Assembly (NCBI GenBank): GCA_036013505.1
Contig: CP107851.1
Coordinates: forward strand, 2,914,001-2,978,000
Length of the DNA stretch: 64,000 nucleotides
Source: Streptomyces sp. NBC_00510
Lineage (GTDB): Bacteria; Actinomycetota; Actinomycetes; Streptomycetales; Streptomycetaceae
Direction: 5' to 3'
Shown here piece after piece: positions 51,323 to 60,087 of the stretch; the first letter of the stretch is position 1; each line of letters starts with the position of its first letter. The translations under genes were made by a program, and so were the position numbers. The notes beneath the pieces are model-generated. The model was given only the letters and a program-made list of their open reading frames with translations, was not told where the DNA came from and did no database searches.

Positions 51323-52254
51323 CCACGGTCGTCGCGGTCGACGAGAGCACCGGCAATCCTTTCGCGCTGTCGCACCTGGACGTTCTGGAGTCCGAGGCGG
51401 TGCACATCTTCCGTGAGGTGGCGGGAGAGTTCGAGCGGCCGGTGATCCTCTTCTCCGGCGGCAAGGACTCCATCGTCATGCTCCACCTGGCGCTGAAGGC
51501 CTTCGCCCCCGCGGCGGTCCCCTTCTCGCTGCTGCACGTCGACACGGGTCACAACTTCCCCGAGGTGCTGGAGTACCGGGACCGCACCGTCGCGGAGCAC
51601 TCCCTGCGGCTGCACGTCGCCTCGGTTCAGGACTACATCGACGACGGCCGGCTGCGCGAGCGCCCCGACGGCACCCGCAACCCGCTGCAGACGGTGCCGC
51701 TGACCGAGGCCATCCAGGAGCTGCGCTTCGACGCGGTCTTCGGCGGCGGCCGCCGTGACGAGGAGAAGGCCCGCGCCAAGGAGCGGGTGTTCTCGCTGCG
51801 CGACGAGTTCTCCCAGTGGGACCCGCGCCGCCAGCGCCCCGAGCTGTGGCAGCTCTACAACGGCCGGCACGCCCCCGGCGAGCACGTGCGCGTCTTCCCG
51901 CTGTCCAACTGGACCGAGCTGGACGTGTGGCAGTACATCGCCCGCGAGGGCATCGAGCTGCCGGAGATCTACTACGCCCACGAGCGCGAGGTGTTCCGGC
52001 GCAGCGGCATGTGGCTGACCGCGGGCGACTGGGGCGGCCCGAAGGACGGCGAGTCGGTGGAGACCCGGCTGATCCGCTACCGCACGGTGGGCGACATGTC
52101 CTGCACCGGCGCGGTGGACTCCGACGCCGCCACCATCGACGCGGTCATCGCCGAGATCGCCGCGTCCCGGCTCACCGAGCGGGGCGCCACCCGGGCCGAC
52201 GACAAGCTCTCCGAGGCCGCGATGGAAGACCGCAAGCGCGAGGGGTACTTCTAG
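51319..52254 (+). CDS. cysD: Sulfate adenylyltransferase subunit 2
   Basis: A 311-aa catalytic subunit of ATP sulfurylase, which activates sulfate to APS with the GTPase CysN. PP-loop ILFSGGKDSIVMLHLALKAF, GGGRRDEEKARAKERVFSLR, SNWTELDVWQYIAREGIELP and RYRTVGDMSCTGAVDS are the family hallmarks. GTG 51319 overlaps cysC by 4 bp, and cysN follows 2 bp after the stop. Full length. Confidence 0.96.
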   Translation: MTTVVAVDESTGNPFALSHLDVLESEAVHIFREVAGEFERPVILFSGGKDSIVMLHLALKAFAPAAVPFSLLHVDTGHNFPEVLEYRDRTVAEHSLRLHVASVQDYIDDGRLRERPDGTRNPLQTVPLTEAIQELRFDAVFGGGRRDEEKARAKERVFSLRDEFSQWDPRRQRPELWQLYNGRHAPGEHVRVFPLSNWTELDVWQYIAREGIELPEIYYAHEREVFRRSGMWLTAGDWGGPKDGESVETRLIRYRTVGDMSCTGAVDSDAATIDAVIAEIAASRLTERGATRADDKLSEAAMEDRKREGYF

Positions 52255-52256
52255 CC

Positions 52257-53606
52257 ATGACCACCGGCACCACCGCCGAGCAGCTCTCGGCCACCTCCCT
52301 GCTGCGCTTCGCCACCGCGGGTTCCGTCGACGACGGCAAGTCCACGCTGGTCGGCCGGCTGCTGCACGACTCCAAGTCGGTGCTCGCCGACCAGCTGGAG
52401 GCCGTCGAACTGGCCTCCGCCCGCCGCGGTCAGGAGGCGCCGGACCTGGCGCTGCTCACCGACGGCCTGCGCGCCGAGCGCGAGCAGGGCATCACCATCG
52501 ACGTGGCGTACCGCTACTTCGCCACGCCGCGGCGGCGGTTCATCCTGGCGGACACGCCGGGGCACGTGCAGTACACGCGGAACATGGTGACCGGCGCCTC
52601 GACCGCCGAGCTGACCGTGATCCTGGTGGACGCCCGCAACGGCGTCGTGGAGCAGACCCGCCGGCACGCGGCGCTGGCGGCGCTGCTGCGGGTGCCGCAC
52701 GTGGTGCTCGCGGTCAACAAGATGGACCTGGCCGACTGGTCGGAGCCGGTCTTCGCGGCCATCGCCGAGGAGTTCACCGCCTACGCGGCCTCCATCGGCG
52801 TCCCGGAGATCACCACGATCCCCATCTCGGCCCTGGTCGGCGACAACGTCGTGTCCCCGTCGGCGAACATGGACTGGTACGGCGGCCCGACGATCCTGGA
52901 GCACCTGGAGACCGTCCCCGTCGGCAGCGACCCCGGCGGGCACCCGGCGCGCTTCCCCGTGCAGTACGTGATCCGCCCGCAGACCGCGGAGCACCCCGAC
53001 TACCGCGGCTACGCGGGGCAGATCGCCTCGGGCGTGCTGCGCGTCGGCGACCCGGTGACGGTCCTGCCGTCCGGGCTGACCAGCACGATCAGCGGTATCG
53101 ACGTGCTCGGCACCCCGGTCGACGTGGCGTGGGCGCCGCAGTCGGTGACGCTGCTGCTCGGCGACGACCTGGACGTCTCGCGCGGCGACCTGATCGCGCC
53201 GTCCGACGCCGCCCCGGCGACCACCCAGGACGTCGAGGCGACCGTGTGCCACCTGCACGAGCGGCCGCTGAAGGTGGGCGCGCGCGTGCTGCTGAAGCAC
53301 AGCACGCGCACGGTCAAGGCGGTCGTGAAGCGGCTGCCGTACCGGATCGACCTGACCCGGGGGCTGGAGCACGAGGACGAGCCGGGCGAGTTCGGCGTCA
53401 ACGACATCGGCACGGTGGTGCTGCGCACCTCGGAGCCGCTGCCGCTGGACGCGTACGCCGACTCCCGGCTCACCGGCTCCTTCCTGCTGATCGACCCGGC
53501 GGACGGCACCACGCTGACCGCCGGCATGGCGGGCGAGGCCTTCGCCGCCCGCACCGCCACGGCCGCGGGCGACGCGGCCGGTGACGACGAGGGGTGGGAT
53601 TTCTGA
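52257..53606 (+). CDS. cysN: Sulfate adenylyltransferase subunit 1 (GTPase)
   Basis: A 449-aa EF-Tu-like GTPase driving ATP sulfurylase. G1 GSVDDGKSTLVGRLLHDS, G3 DTPGHVQYTRNM, G4 NKMDLADW, followed by two beta-barrel domains ending LRTSEPLPLDAYADSRLTGS. There is no fused CysC kinase domain, which agrees with the separate cysC upstream. ATG 52257. Its TGA overlaps the ATG of a possible 34-codon frame. All G motifs are intact. Confidence 0.96.
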   Translation: MTTGTTAEQLSATSLLRFATAGSVDDGKSTLVGRLLHDSKSVLADQLEAVELASARRGQEAPDLALLTDGLRAEREQGITIDVAYRYFATPRRRFILADTPGHVQYTRNMVTGASTAELTVILVDARNGVVEQTRRHAALAALLRVPHVVLAVNKMDLADWSEPVFAAIAEEFTAYAASIGVPEITTIPISALVGDNVVSPSANMDWYGGPTILEHLETVPVGSDPGGHPARFPVQYVIRPQTAEHPDYRGYAGQIASGVLRVGDPVTVLPSGLTSTISGIDVLGTPVDVAWAPQSVTLLLGDDLDVSRGDLIAPSDAAPATTQDVEATVCHLHERPLKVGARVLLKHSTRTVKAVVKRLPYRIDLTRGLEHEDEPGEFGVNDIGTVVLRTSEPLPLDAYADSRLTGSFLLIDPADGTTLTAGMAGEAFAARTATAAGDAAGDDEGWDF

Positions 53607-53710
53607 TGGCGTTCGACGACGCCTTCGCCGGATTCGCCAAGGAGGGCGGTCGCGTCGGCAGCGGCTGTCTGGGCAGCGGCACGGGCGGTGTCACGCGATG
53701 TGCGCGCTGA
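53606..53710 (+). CDS. Possible 34-aa frame overlapping the cysN stop
   Basis: ATG 53606 overlaps the cysN stop (TGATG), giving a 34-residue Gly-rich peptide (MAFDDAFAGFAKEGGRVGSG and so on, two Cys). There is no separate ribosome site and no recognised family. It could be a coupled small protein or a chance frame in the 224-bp gap before the binding protein gene. Low support. Confidence 0.3.
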   Translation: MAFDDAFAGFAKEGGRVGSGCLGSGTGGVTRCAR

Positions 53711-53830
53711 CCCCGTCCGAGCACCGCACCCGCGCCGCGCACGCGGCACCGCACCACCGACCACCAGACAGCCACCACCCCGGCGCGCCGTAGAGAGCGC
53801 GAGCCGGGGCCATCGAGAGGATCGCCTCCC

Positions 53831-54958
53831 GTGACTGCCGATCGCACCACCGCCCCGAGAACGTCCGCCCGTCGCCGCCTCATAGCCGGCGCCGCCCTTC
53901 TGCCGCTGCTGGCCCTGGCCGCCTGCGGCTACGGCTCCGACAAGAAGGACGACACCACCAACGCGGCCGCGAGCAGCGGCACCAGCAAGAAGCTGTCCGC
54001 CTCGACGGTGAAGATCGGCTACTTCGCGAACCTCACCCACGCCACCCCGCTGGTGGGCCTGAAGGAGGGCTTCTTCGCCGACGAGCTGGGCTCGGGCACC
54101 ACGATCAAGGAGTCGGTGTTCAACGCCGGGCCCGCCGAGATCGAGGCCCTCAACGCCGGTTCCATCGACATCGGCTGGATCGGCCCCTCCCCCGCGGTCA
54201 ACGGCTGGACGAAGTCCGGCGGCAAGAGCCTGAAGATCATCTCCGGTTCGGCCTCCGGCGGCGTCAAGCTGGTCGTCAACCCGGACAAGATCAAAACCCT
54301 GAAGGACGTCAAGGGCAAGAAGATCGCCACCCCGCAGCTCGGCAACACCCAGGACGTGGCGTTCCTCAACTGGATCGCCGAGCAGGGCTGGAAGGTCGAC
54401 GCGACCAGCGGCAAGGGCGATGTCTCCGTGGTCCGCACGGACAACAAGGTCACCCCCGACGCCTACAAGACCGGCTCCATCGACGGCGCGTGGGTGCCCG
54501 AGCCCACCGCGTCCAAGCTGGTCGCCGAGGGCGCGAAGGTGCTCCTGGACGAGCGTGACCTGTGGCCGGACAAGAAGTTCGTCATCACGAACGTGATCGT
54601 CTCCCAGGCGTTCCTCAAGGACCACCCGGACGTCGTCGAAGCCGTCCTGCGCGGCTCGGTGAAGACCAACGCCTGGATCAGCGCCAACCCCGACAAGGCC
54701 AAGGCCGACGCCAACGCGCAGTTGGAGAAGCTCTCCGGCAAGCCGCTGCCCGCCGACGTCATCGACCCGGCGTGGCAGAGCATCCAGGTCATCGACGACC
54801 CGCTGGCGTCCACCCTGCAGACCGAGGCCGACCACGCCGTCACCGCCGGCCTGCTGGAGAAGCCCTCGCTCAAGGGCATCTACGACCTGACGATCCTCAA
54901 CAAGATCCTCAAGGGCGAGGGCAAGGCCGGGATCGACGACGCCGGTCTCGGCGGCTGA
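53831..54958 (+). CDS. ABC importer substrate-binding lipoprotein (sulfonate type)
   Basis: A 375-aa NMT1/SsuA-like binding protein. Lipoprotein signal with lipobox LALAAC (RRRLIAGAALLPLLALAAC also shows a twin-arginine-like start). Then the two-lobed fold: VKIGYFANLTHATPLVGLKE, NAGPAEIEALNAGSIDIGWI, KKIATPQLGNTQDVAFLNWI. In this family members bind aliphatic sulfonates, taurine or nitrate; position between ATP sulfurylase and a siroheme enzyme favours a sulfur compound. GTG 53831 has GAGAGGAT upstream. Followed by ATPase and permease. Confidence 0.88.
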   Translation: MTADRTTAPRTSARRRLIAGAALLPLLALAACGYGSDKKDDTTNAAASSGTSKKLSASTVKIGYFANLTHATPLVGLKEGFFADELGSGTTIKESVFNAGPAEIEALNAGSIDIGWIGPSPAVNGWTKSGGKSLKIISGSASGGVKLVVNPDKIKTLKDVKGKKIATPQLGNTQDVAFLNWIAEQGWKVDATSGKGDVSVVRTDNKVTPDAYKTGSIDGAWVPEPTASKLVAEGAKVLLDERDLWPDKKFVITNVIVSQAFLKDHPDVVEAVLRGSVKTNAWISANPDKAKADANAQLEKLSGKPLPADVIDPAWQSIQVIDDPLASTLQTEADHAVTAGLLEKPSLKGIYDLTILNKILKGEGKAGIDDAGLGG

Positions 54959-55010
54959 GGCCCGGCAGCACCGATGAAGACCGCAGCCCCAGCCCTCAGG
55001 AGGTGACGCC

Positions 55011-55805
55011 ATGGCCACCGCACTCACCAAGCAGCCCGCCGTGACGGTCGACGCGGCCCCGTACGCCGCACGGCTCGAGCACGTCTCGAAGTCCTTCGGC
55101 CGTCCCGGCGCGGAGACGCACGTGCTGGACGACATCAGCATCGATGTCGCCCCGGGCGAGTTCGTCTGCCTCCTGGGGGCCTCGGGCTGCGGCAAGTCCA
55201 CACTGCTCAACCTGGTCGCAGGACTCGACCGGCCGTCCGCCGGGGGCATCGAGACCCCCGGCGGCCGCCCGGCCCTGATGTTCCAGGACCACGCCCTGTT
55301 CCCGTGGCTCACCGCGGGCAGGAACATCGAACTCGCCCTGCGCATGCGCGGCGTGCCGCGCGCCGAGCGGCGCCCGGAGGCCGAGCGGCTGCTGGAGCTC
55401 GTCCGTCTGAAGGGCGCGTACGGCAAGCGGGTGCACGAACTGTCCGGCGGCATGCGGCAGCGCGTCGCGCTGGCCCGGGCGCTGGCGCAGGACAGCCAGT
55501 TGCTGCTGATGGACGAGCCGTTCGCGGCGCTCGACGCCATCACCCGTGACGTCCTGCACGAGGAGCTCACCCGCATCTGGGCCGAGACCCGCCTGTCGGT
55601 GCTCTTCGTGACCCACAACGTCCGCGAGGCGGTGCGGCTCGCGCAGCGGGTCGTGCTGCTCTCCTCGCGGCCGGGACGGATCGCCCGGGAGTGGACGGTC
55701 GGCATCCCGCAGCCGCGCCGCATCGAGGACTCGGCGGTCGCCGAGCTCTCCGTGGAGATCACCGAACACCTCCGGGGGGAGATCCGGCGCCATGGCCAGC
55801 ACTGA
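55011..55805 (+). CDS. ABC importer ATPase (sulfonate type)
   Basis: A 264-aa SsuB/TauB-like ATPase. Walker A GASGCGKSTLLNLV, Q-loop FQDHALFPW, signature LSGGMRQRVALARAL, Walker B LLLMDEPFAAL, H-loop VTHNVREAV. ATG 55011 has AGGAGGTGA upstream, a near-perfect ribosome site. Ends 14 bp inside the permease gene. Pairs with the binding protein 52 bp upstream. Confidence 0.93.
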   Translation: MATALTKQPAVTVDAAPYAARLEHVSKSFGRPGAETHVLDDISIDVAPGEFVCLLGASGCGKSTLLNLVAGLDRPSAGGIETPGGRPALMFQDHALFPWLTAGRNIELALRMRGVPRAERRPEAERLLELVRLKGAYGKRVHELSGGMRQRVALARALAQDSQLLLMDEPFAALDAITRDVLHEELTRIWAETRLSVLFVTHNVREAVRLAQRVVLLSSRPGRIAREWTVGIPQPRRIEDSAVAELSVEITEHLRGEIRRHGQH

Positions 55806-56685
55806 GACGAAGGCGGACGTCGGGCCGGGCGGCGACCTCGCGGGGCTGGAGGCCGGGCTCGACGCCCTGGAGACCCGGTCCGCCACCCGCGTGCCGCTGG
55901 CCCGCGTACTGCTGCAGAAGGCCGTTCCCCCGCTCGTCGCCATCGCGCTGGTGCTGGTGGTGTGGCAGCTCGCGTACCACTTCGAGCTCAAGCCGCACTA
56001 CCAGCTGCCCAGCCCGGCGGAGGTCGGGCGCGCCCTGCAGGACAAGTGGCTCGACGGCACGCTGCTCGGCTACGTCTGGACGAGCCTGTCGCGCGGCGCG
56101 CTGGGCTTCGTGGCCTCCGTCGCGATCGGCACGCCGCTCGGCCTGCTCGTGGCGCGGGTCCGGGTGGTGCGGGCCGCGATCGGGCCGATCCTGTCGGGCC
56201 TGCAGTCCCTGCCGTCGGTGGCGTGGGTGCCCGCGTCGATCATCTGGTTCGGGCTCTCGGACGCCACGATCTACTGCGTGGTGCTGCTGGGCGCGGTGCC
56301 CTCGATCGCCAACGGCCTGGTCGCGGGCGTCGACCAGATCCCGCCGCTGTTCCTGCGGGCCGGCCGCACCATCGGCGCCACCGGCATCCACGCGGTGCGG
56401 CACGTGCTGCTGCCGGCCGCCCTGCCGGGTTACCTCGCCGGCCTCAAGCAGGGCTGGGCCTTCTCCTGGCGCTCCCTGATGGCCGCCGAGCTCATCGCCA
56501 CCTCTCCCGACCTCGGCGTGGGCCTGGGCCAGCTGCTGGAGCAGGGGCGCGAACTGTCCGACATGCCGAGCGTGCTGGCGGCGATCCTGCTGATCCTGAT
56601 CGTCGGCATCGGCATCGAACTGCTGGTGTTCGCGCCGCTGGAGCGTTCGGTGCTGCGCAGCCGCGGCCTGTTCGCACGGGGCTGA
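55792..56685 (+). CDS. ABC importer permease (sulfonate type)
   Basis: A 297-aa SsuC-like permease with six membrane segments and the EAA-type loop RAGRTIGATGIHAVRHVLLP. The N-terminal 30 residues are hydrophilic. ATG 55792 overlaps the ATPase gene by 14 bp and so is probably coupled. The last gene but one of the sulfur operon; the chelatase follows after 2 bp. Confidence 0.92.
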   Translation: MASTETKADVGPGGDLAGLEAGLDALETRSATRVPLARVLLQKAVPPLVAIALVLVVWQLAYHFELKPHYQLPSPAEVGRALQDKWLDGTLLGYVWTSLSRGALGFVASVAIGTPLGLLVARVRVVRAAIGPILSGLQSLPSVAWVPASIIWFGLSDATIYCVVLLGAVPSIANGLVAGVDQIPPLFLRAGRTIGATGIHAVRHVLLPAALPGYLAGLKQGWAFSWRSLMAAELIATSPDLGVGLGQLLEQGRELSDMPSVLAAILLILIVGIGIELLVFAPLERSVLRSRGLFARG

Positions 56686-56687
56686 CC

Positions 56688-57443
56688 ATGACCGCGCATC
56701 CCGTCCTCCTCGTCGTCGCCCACGGCAGCCGCGACCCGCGGCACGCCGCGACCGTCCACGCGCTGACCGAGCGGGTCCGGGCGGCCCGTCCCGGGCTGCG
56801 CGTGGAGACGGCCTTCCTCGACCACTGCGCACCGAGCGTGCCGCGGGTCCTGGACCGGCTGGCCGCGGAGGGCGTGCGCGAGGTGGTGGCGCTGCCGCTG
56901 CTGCTCACCCGGGCCTTCCACGCCAAGGCCGACATCCCGGCGGTGCTGCGCGAGTCCGCGGCACGGCACGCCCGGATGCGCGTGCACCGGGCCGACGTGC
57001 TCGGCCCCTCACCACTGCTTCTGGCCGCGCTGGAGCGGCGGCTGCGCGAAGCCGGGCTCGGCCCCGGCGACCGCCCCTCGACCGGGATCGTCCTGGCGTC
57101 GGCGGGCTCCTCGGACCCGGAGGCGATCGCAGTGATCGCAGAAATCGCGCGGGAGTGGCGGCGTACCGGTTGGTGCGCCGTGCGGCCTGCGTTCGCCTCC
57201 GCATCCCTTCCCACCACGGACGAGGCGGTGCGCGCACTGCGCGCCGAGGGCGTACGGCACGTCGCCGTCGCGCCGTACGTCATCGCGCCGGGCTTCCTGC
57301 CCGACCGCATCGCCCGTGGCGCCGTGGCCTCCGGGGCGGACGTCCTCGCCGACGTCCTCGGCGATGCCCCGGAGGTCGCCCGGCTGCTGCTGCGGCGCTT
57401 CGACGAGGCGCTGCGACCCCGGTTCGCGCTGGCGCTGGCCTGA
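56688..57443 (+). CDS. Sirohydrochlorin chelatase-like (CbiX) protein
   Basis: A 251-aa protein of the CbiX/SirB family, which inserts Fe or Co into sirohydrochlorin. LLVVAHGSRDPRHAATVHAL holds the first metal-binding His; VVALPLLLTRAFHAKADIPA holds the second. The C-terminal half repeats the fold (VRHVAVAPYVIAPGFLPDRI) but lacks a similar His pair, so it is a long, two-domain form with one active site. Siroheme made here would serve sulfite reductase in the same operon. ATG 56688, 2 bp after the permease stop. Confidence 0.88.
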   Translation: MTAHPVLLVVAHGSRDPRHAATVHALTERVRAARPGLRVETAFLDHCAPSVPRVLDRLAAEGVREVVALPLLLTRAFHAKADIPAVLRESAARHARMRVHRADVLGPSPLLLAALERRLREAGLGPGDRPSTGIVLASAGSSDPEAIAVIAEIAREWRRTGWCAVRPAFASASLPTTDEAVRALRAEGVRHVAVAPYVIAPGFLPDRIARGAVASGADVLADVLGDAPEVARLLLRRFDEALRPRFALALA

Positions 57444-57471
57444 GGCGCGGCGCGCCGCGGGCGGCGCGTCG

Positions 57472-58323
57472 TCAGGACACGGCGTCCGCCAGGCGTTCGA
57501 CCTGGGCGGGGTCCGACGACCAGCAGTAGAGCATCACTTCGTCGGCACCGATGCCGGCGTACCCGGCGACCGCGTCGCGGATCTCCTCCGGAGTGGTCAG
57601 GAGGCCCTCCGCCACACGGTCGGCGAAGTCGGTGAAGGCGTAGTAGGCGCGGATGTTGCCGCGGGCGGCGGTGACCACCGCGTCCGGACCGAGCGCGACG
57701 TTGGCCTGGGCGACCAGGCGGGGCCGGCCGGGCCGTGCGTGCCGTTCCCAGCTCCGTTCCGCCTCGCGGAAGAGCCGGTCCATCGCCTTGGGCGGCAGCC
57801 CGGCGCCGAGGAAGCCGTCGCCGTGGCGGCCGACCCGGTCGACCGCCGCCGGGGCGAAGCCGCCGAAGAGCACCTCGGGCCCGCCCGGGGTCGCGGGGGC
57901 GGGGCCGATCGGCCCGGCCCCGTCGCCGTACGGGTCACCCGCCCAGAGGCGGCGCAGCACGGTCATCTGCTCGTCGAGCAGGCGGCCGCGGCGGCGGAAG
58001 TCGGCTCCCGCCGCGCGGAAGTCGTCCTCGCGGGCGCCCACGCCGATGCCGAGGGTGAAGCGGCCTGCGGACAGCCGGTCCAGCGTCGCGGCCTGCTTGG
58101 CCAGGACGGCGCCGTCGCGGAACGGGGTGATGAGGACCTCGGTCTGCAGCCGGATCCGGCGGGTCGCCCCGGCGAGCACGGCGAGGGTGACCAGTGGTTC
58201 GGGGTTGTCGTACACGAGGCGGTCGAGCAGGCCGAGGGTGCTGAACGGACCGTCGTCGGCGCGGCGGGCCCAGGTCGTCAGCACGGCGGGGTCGTCGACG
58301 GGAAGGCCGAGACCGATCTTCAT
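57472..58323 (-). CDS. LLM class flavin-dependent oxidoreductase
   Basis: A 283-aa luciferase-like monooxygenase fold protein, probably binding F420 or FMN. Typical segments: MKIGLGLPVDDPAVLTTWAR, RRIRLQTEVLITPFRDGAVL, AATLDRLSAGRFTLGIGVGA, and EVLFGGFAPAAVDRVGRHGD. Substrate unknown; the short length and N-terminus match the TIGR-type subgroup common in actinomycetes. ATG 58323 has CGGAGGAG upstream. Convergent with the sulfur operon; CGCGGCGCGCCGCG in the 28-bp gap may form a hairpin. Confidence 0.85.
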   Translation of the reverse strand: MKIGLGLPVDDPAVLTTWARRADDGPFSTLGLLDRLVYDNPEPLVTLAVLAGATRRIRLQTEVLITPFRDGAVLAKQAATLDRLSAGRFTLGIGVGAREDDFRAAGADFRRRGRLLDEQMTVLRRLWAGDPYGDGAGPIGPAPATPGGPEVLFGGFAPAAVDRVGRHGDGFLGAGLPPKAMDRLFREAERSWERHARPGRPRLVAQANVALGPDAVVTAARGNIRAYYAFTDFADRVAEGLLTTPEEIRDAVAGYAGIGADEVMLYCWSSDPAQVERLADAVS

Positions 58324-58500
58324 GGGGAACTCCTCCGGAAGGGCAGGGACAAGTGGTGCCGCCCCTCCGTGACCGCACGACCGACCGTGCGGGCCGCTCC
58401 CGTTCTGCGGCGTCCTTCAGGGAGCGTGTGCGTCGAGTGCTGCCACCGTAACCCGGCGCCCCCCCGCCCCGCCCCTTCATTTCTCCCGTGTCGGACCGGC

Positions 58501-59976
58501 CTAGTAGTAGTGGCGCAGCGACGGCCACAGCCGTGACCACGGTTCGTCCGGGCCGGTGCACAGGACGATCGCGGCGTGCTGCTCCTCGTTGTCGACGTGC
58601 TGCCCGTTGTCGACGCGGCCGACCTGGCGGCAGCCGGTGAAGTGGCGTTCGACGCCGTCGGCGTCCTCCTGACGCACCAGCAGCACCGGGCCGGTGGCGG
58701 AGTCAGGTGGCGGGCCCCAGTCGGCGAAGCTCATGTGGGCGGAGTAGGGGGCGGGCAGGCCCCGGGCGGGGCCGTAATGGGCGAGGGCACCCGCCTCGCC
58801 GTAGTTCTGCGCCAGGACGACGGCGCGGGAGCGGTCCTCGGCGGGCACGTCCGACCAGACGTCGGCGACGGCGTCGGCGAGTTGCGGCCAGCCGATCTGC
58901 TCGCCCTGCTCCTTGTTGACGGCGTTCACGACGGCCACGCCGCGCGGCGGGAGCACCGGCAGCGAGATCAGGGCGCTGATGACCGCCGTCACCGCGACGG
59001 CCGGCCACATGGCGCGCGGCCGGGAGACGGACGTGACGCAGCCCGCGGCGAGCAGGACGAGCAGCAACGGCAGGCAGTAGTACGGCTTCCCGCCGGAGGC
59101 GACGACCAGGACGGCGAGCAGGACGTACGCCGGGGCGAAGGCACGGGCCCACCGCAGCGCGGGATCGCGCCACAGCCGCAGCCCGCCCGCGATCCACACC
59201 GGGACGAACACCGGTGAGAGGAAGAGGATCTGCTGGGGCACGAACAGGACGCGGTTCTCGGCGCCGTCGTCCGCGCTGATGCCGCCCGCGACGGTCAGCT
59301 GGGGCCAGCCGTGCGCCGCCTGCCACCACAGGCCGGGCAGGGCCACCGCGAGCGCGACGGCGGCTCCGGCGACCGGCCACCAACCGCGCAGCACCTGCCG
59401 GGGGCCGGTGGCGAGCAGCGCCGCGAGGAGGGCGACGGCCAGCAGGGCGACCAGGTACTTGTTCTCCAAGCCGACGCCCAGGGCCGCGCCCACCGCGAGC
59501 CACAGCCGGCCGTCCCCGGTGCGCAGCAGCCTCAGCAGGATCCAGCAGACGACCACCCACGCGAGCACGTCGAAGGTGGCGGTGGAGACCAGGTGGCCGA
59601 CGGCGAGGACGAAGCCGGAGACCGCCGTGCACACCGCCGCGAGCACCTGCGCCGAACGCCCGCCGCCCAGTTCCCTGGCGACGAGGGCGACGACCACGAC
59701 CGTCGCGGCGCAGGCGAGGGTGGCCACCACCCGCAGCCCGGCGGGCGTCTCGCCGAAGACCGCGGTGGACAGGCGGGCGGCGAGCGGGGTCAGCGGGGGC
59801 TGGTCCACGTAGCCCCAGGCGAGGTGGTCGCCGGCGACGAGGAAGTACAACTCGTCGCGGTGGAAGCCGTAACGGCCGGACAGCGCGGTCAGCACGGCGG
59901 CGACCGCGGCCGCGACCGCCAGGACGGGCGTCGCGGCGAAGGACGCCACCTGCGCGCGGACGTGCGTAGCGGACAT
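58501..59976 (-). CDS. GT39-type (PMT_2) glycosyltransferase, membrane
   Basis: A 491-aa polytopic protein of the PMT_2 (GT-C) superfamily. The catalytic loop lies at GRYGFHRDELYFLVAGDHLA with Asp-Glu near residue 40, followed by WGYVDQPPLTPLAARLS. About ten further membrane segments and a C-terminal soluble domain (VVLAQNYGEAGALAHYGPAR, VLLVRQEDADGVERHFTGCR) follow. Family members transfer a sugar from polyprenyl phosphate to lipid, wall or protein acceptors outside the membrane. ATG 59976 (MSATHVRAQ) starts 14 bp from GGGGGTGGGGG. Acceptor unknown. Divergent from the signal-peptidase-like gene. Confidence 0.87.
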   Translation of the reverse strand: MSATHVRAQVASFAATPVLAVAAAVAAVLTALSGRYGFHRDELYFLVAGDHLAWGYVDQPPLTPLAARLSTAVFGETPAGLRVVATLACAATVVVVALVARELGGGRSAQVLAAVCTAVSGFVLAVGHLVSTATFDVLAWVVVCWILLRLLRTGDGRLWLAVGAALGVGLENKYLVALLAVALLAALLATGPRQVLRGWWPVAGAAVALAVALPGLWWQAAHGWPQLTVAGGISADDGAENRVLFVPQQILFLSPVFVPVWIAGGLRLWRDPALRWARAFAPAYVLLAVLVVASGGKPYYCLPLLLVLLAAGCVTSVSRPRAMWPAVAVTAVISALISLPVLPPRGVAVVNAVNKEQGEQIGWPQLADAVADVWSDVPAEDRSRAVVLAQNYGEAGALAHYGPARGLPAPYSAHMSFADWGPPPDSATGPVLLVRQEDADGVERHFTGCRQVGRVDNGQHVDNEEQHAAIVLCTGPDEPWSRLWPSLRHYY

Positions 59977-60087
59977 CCCCCACCCCCCGGTGTTCCCGGA
60001 CGACGGTACCGGGGCGGTGCCCGGGGGGCCACGGTTCCGGCCGGACGGCGGTCGTCTAGTGTGCCGTGCACGGATTCGGGAGGGGTC

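Noticed and set aside
53009..55762. 917-codon minus-strand frame across cysN and the importer genes
   Set aside because: It crosses several plus-strand genes with clear motifs and has Ser/Arg/Thr-rich shadow composition.
57444..57471. CGCGGCGCGCCGCG as a definite terminator
   Set aside because: The sequence is self-complementary but in a very GC-rich gap of 28 bp, with no loop to speak of; I left it as a remark.
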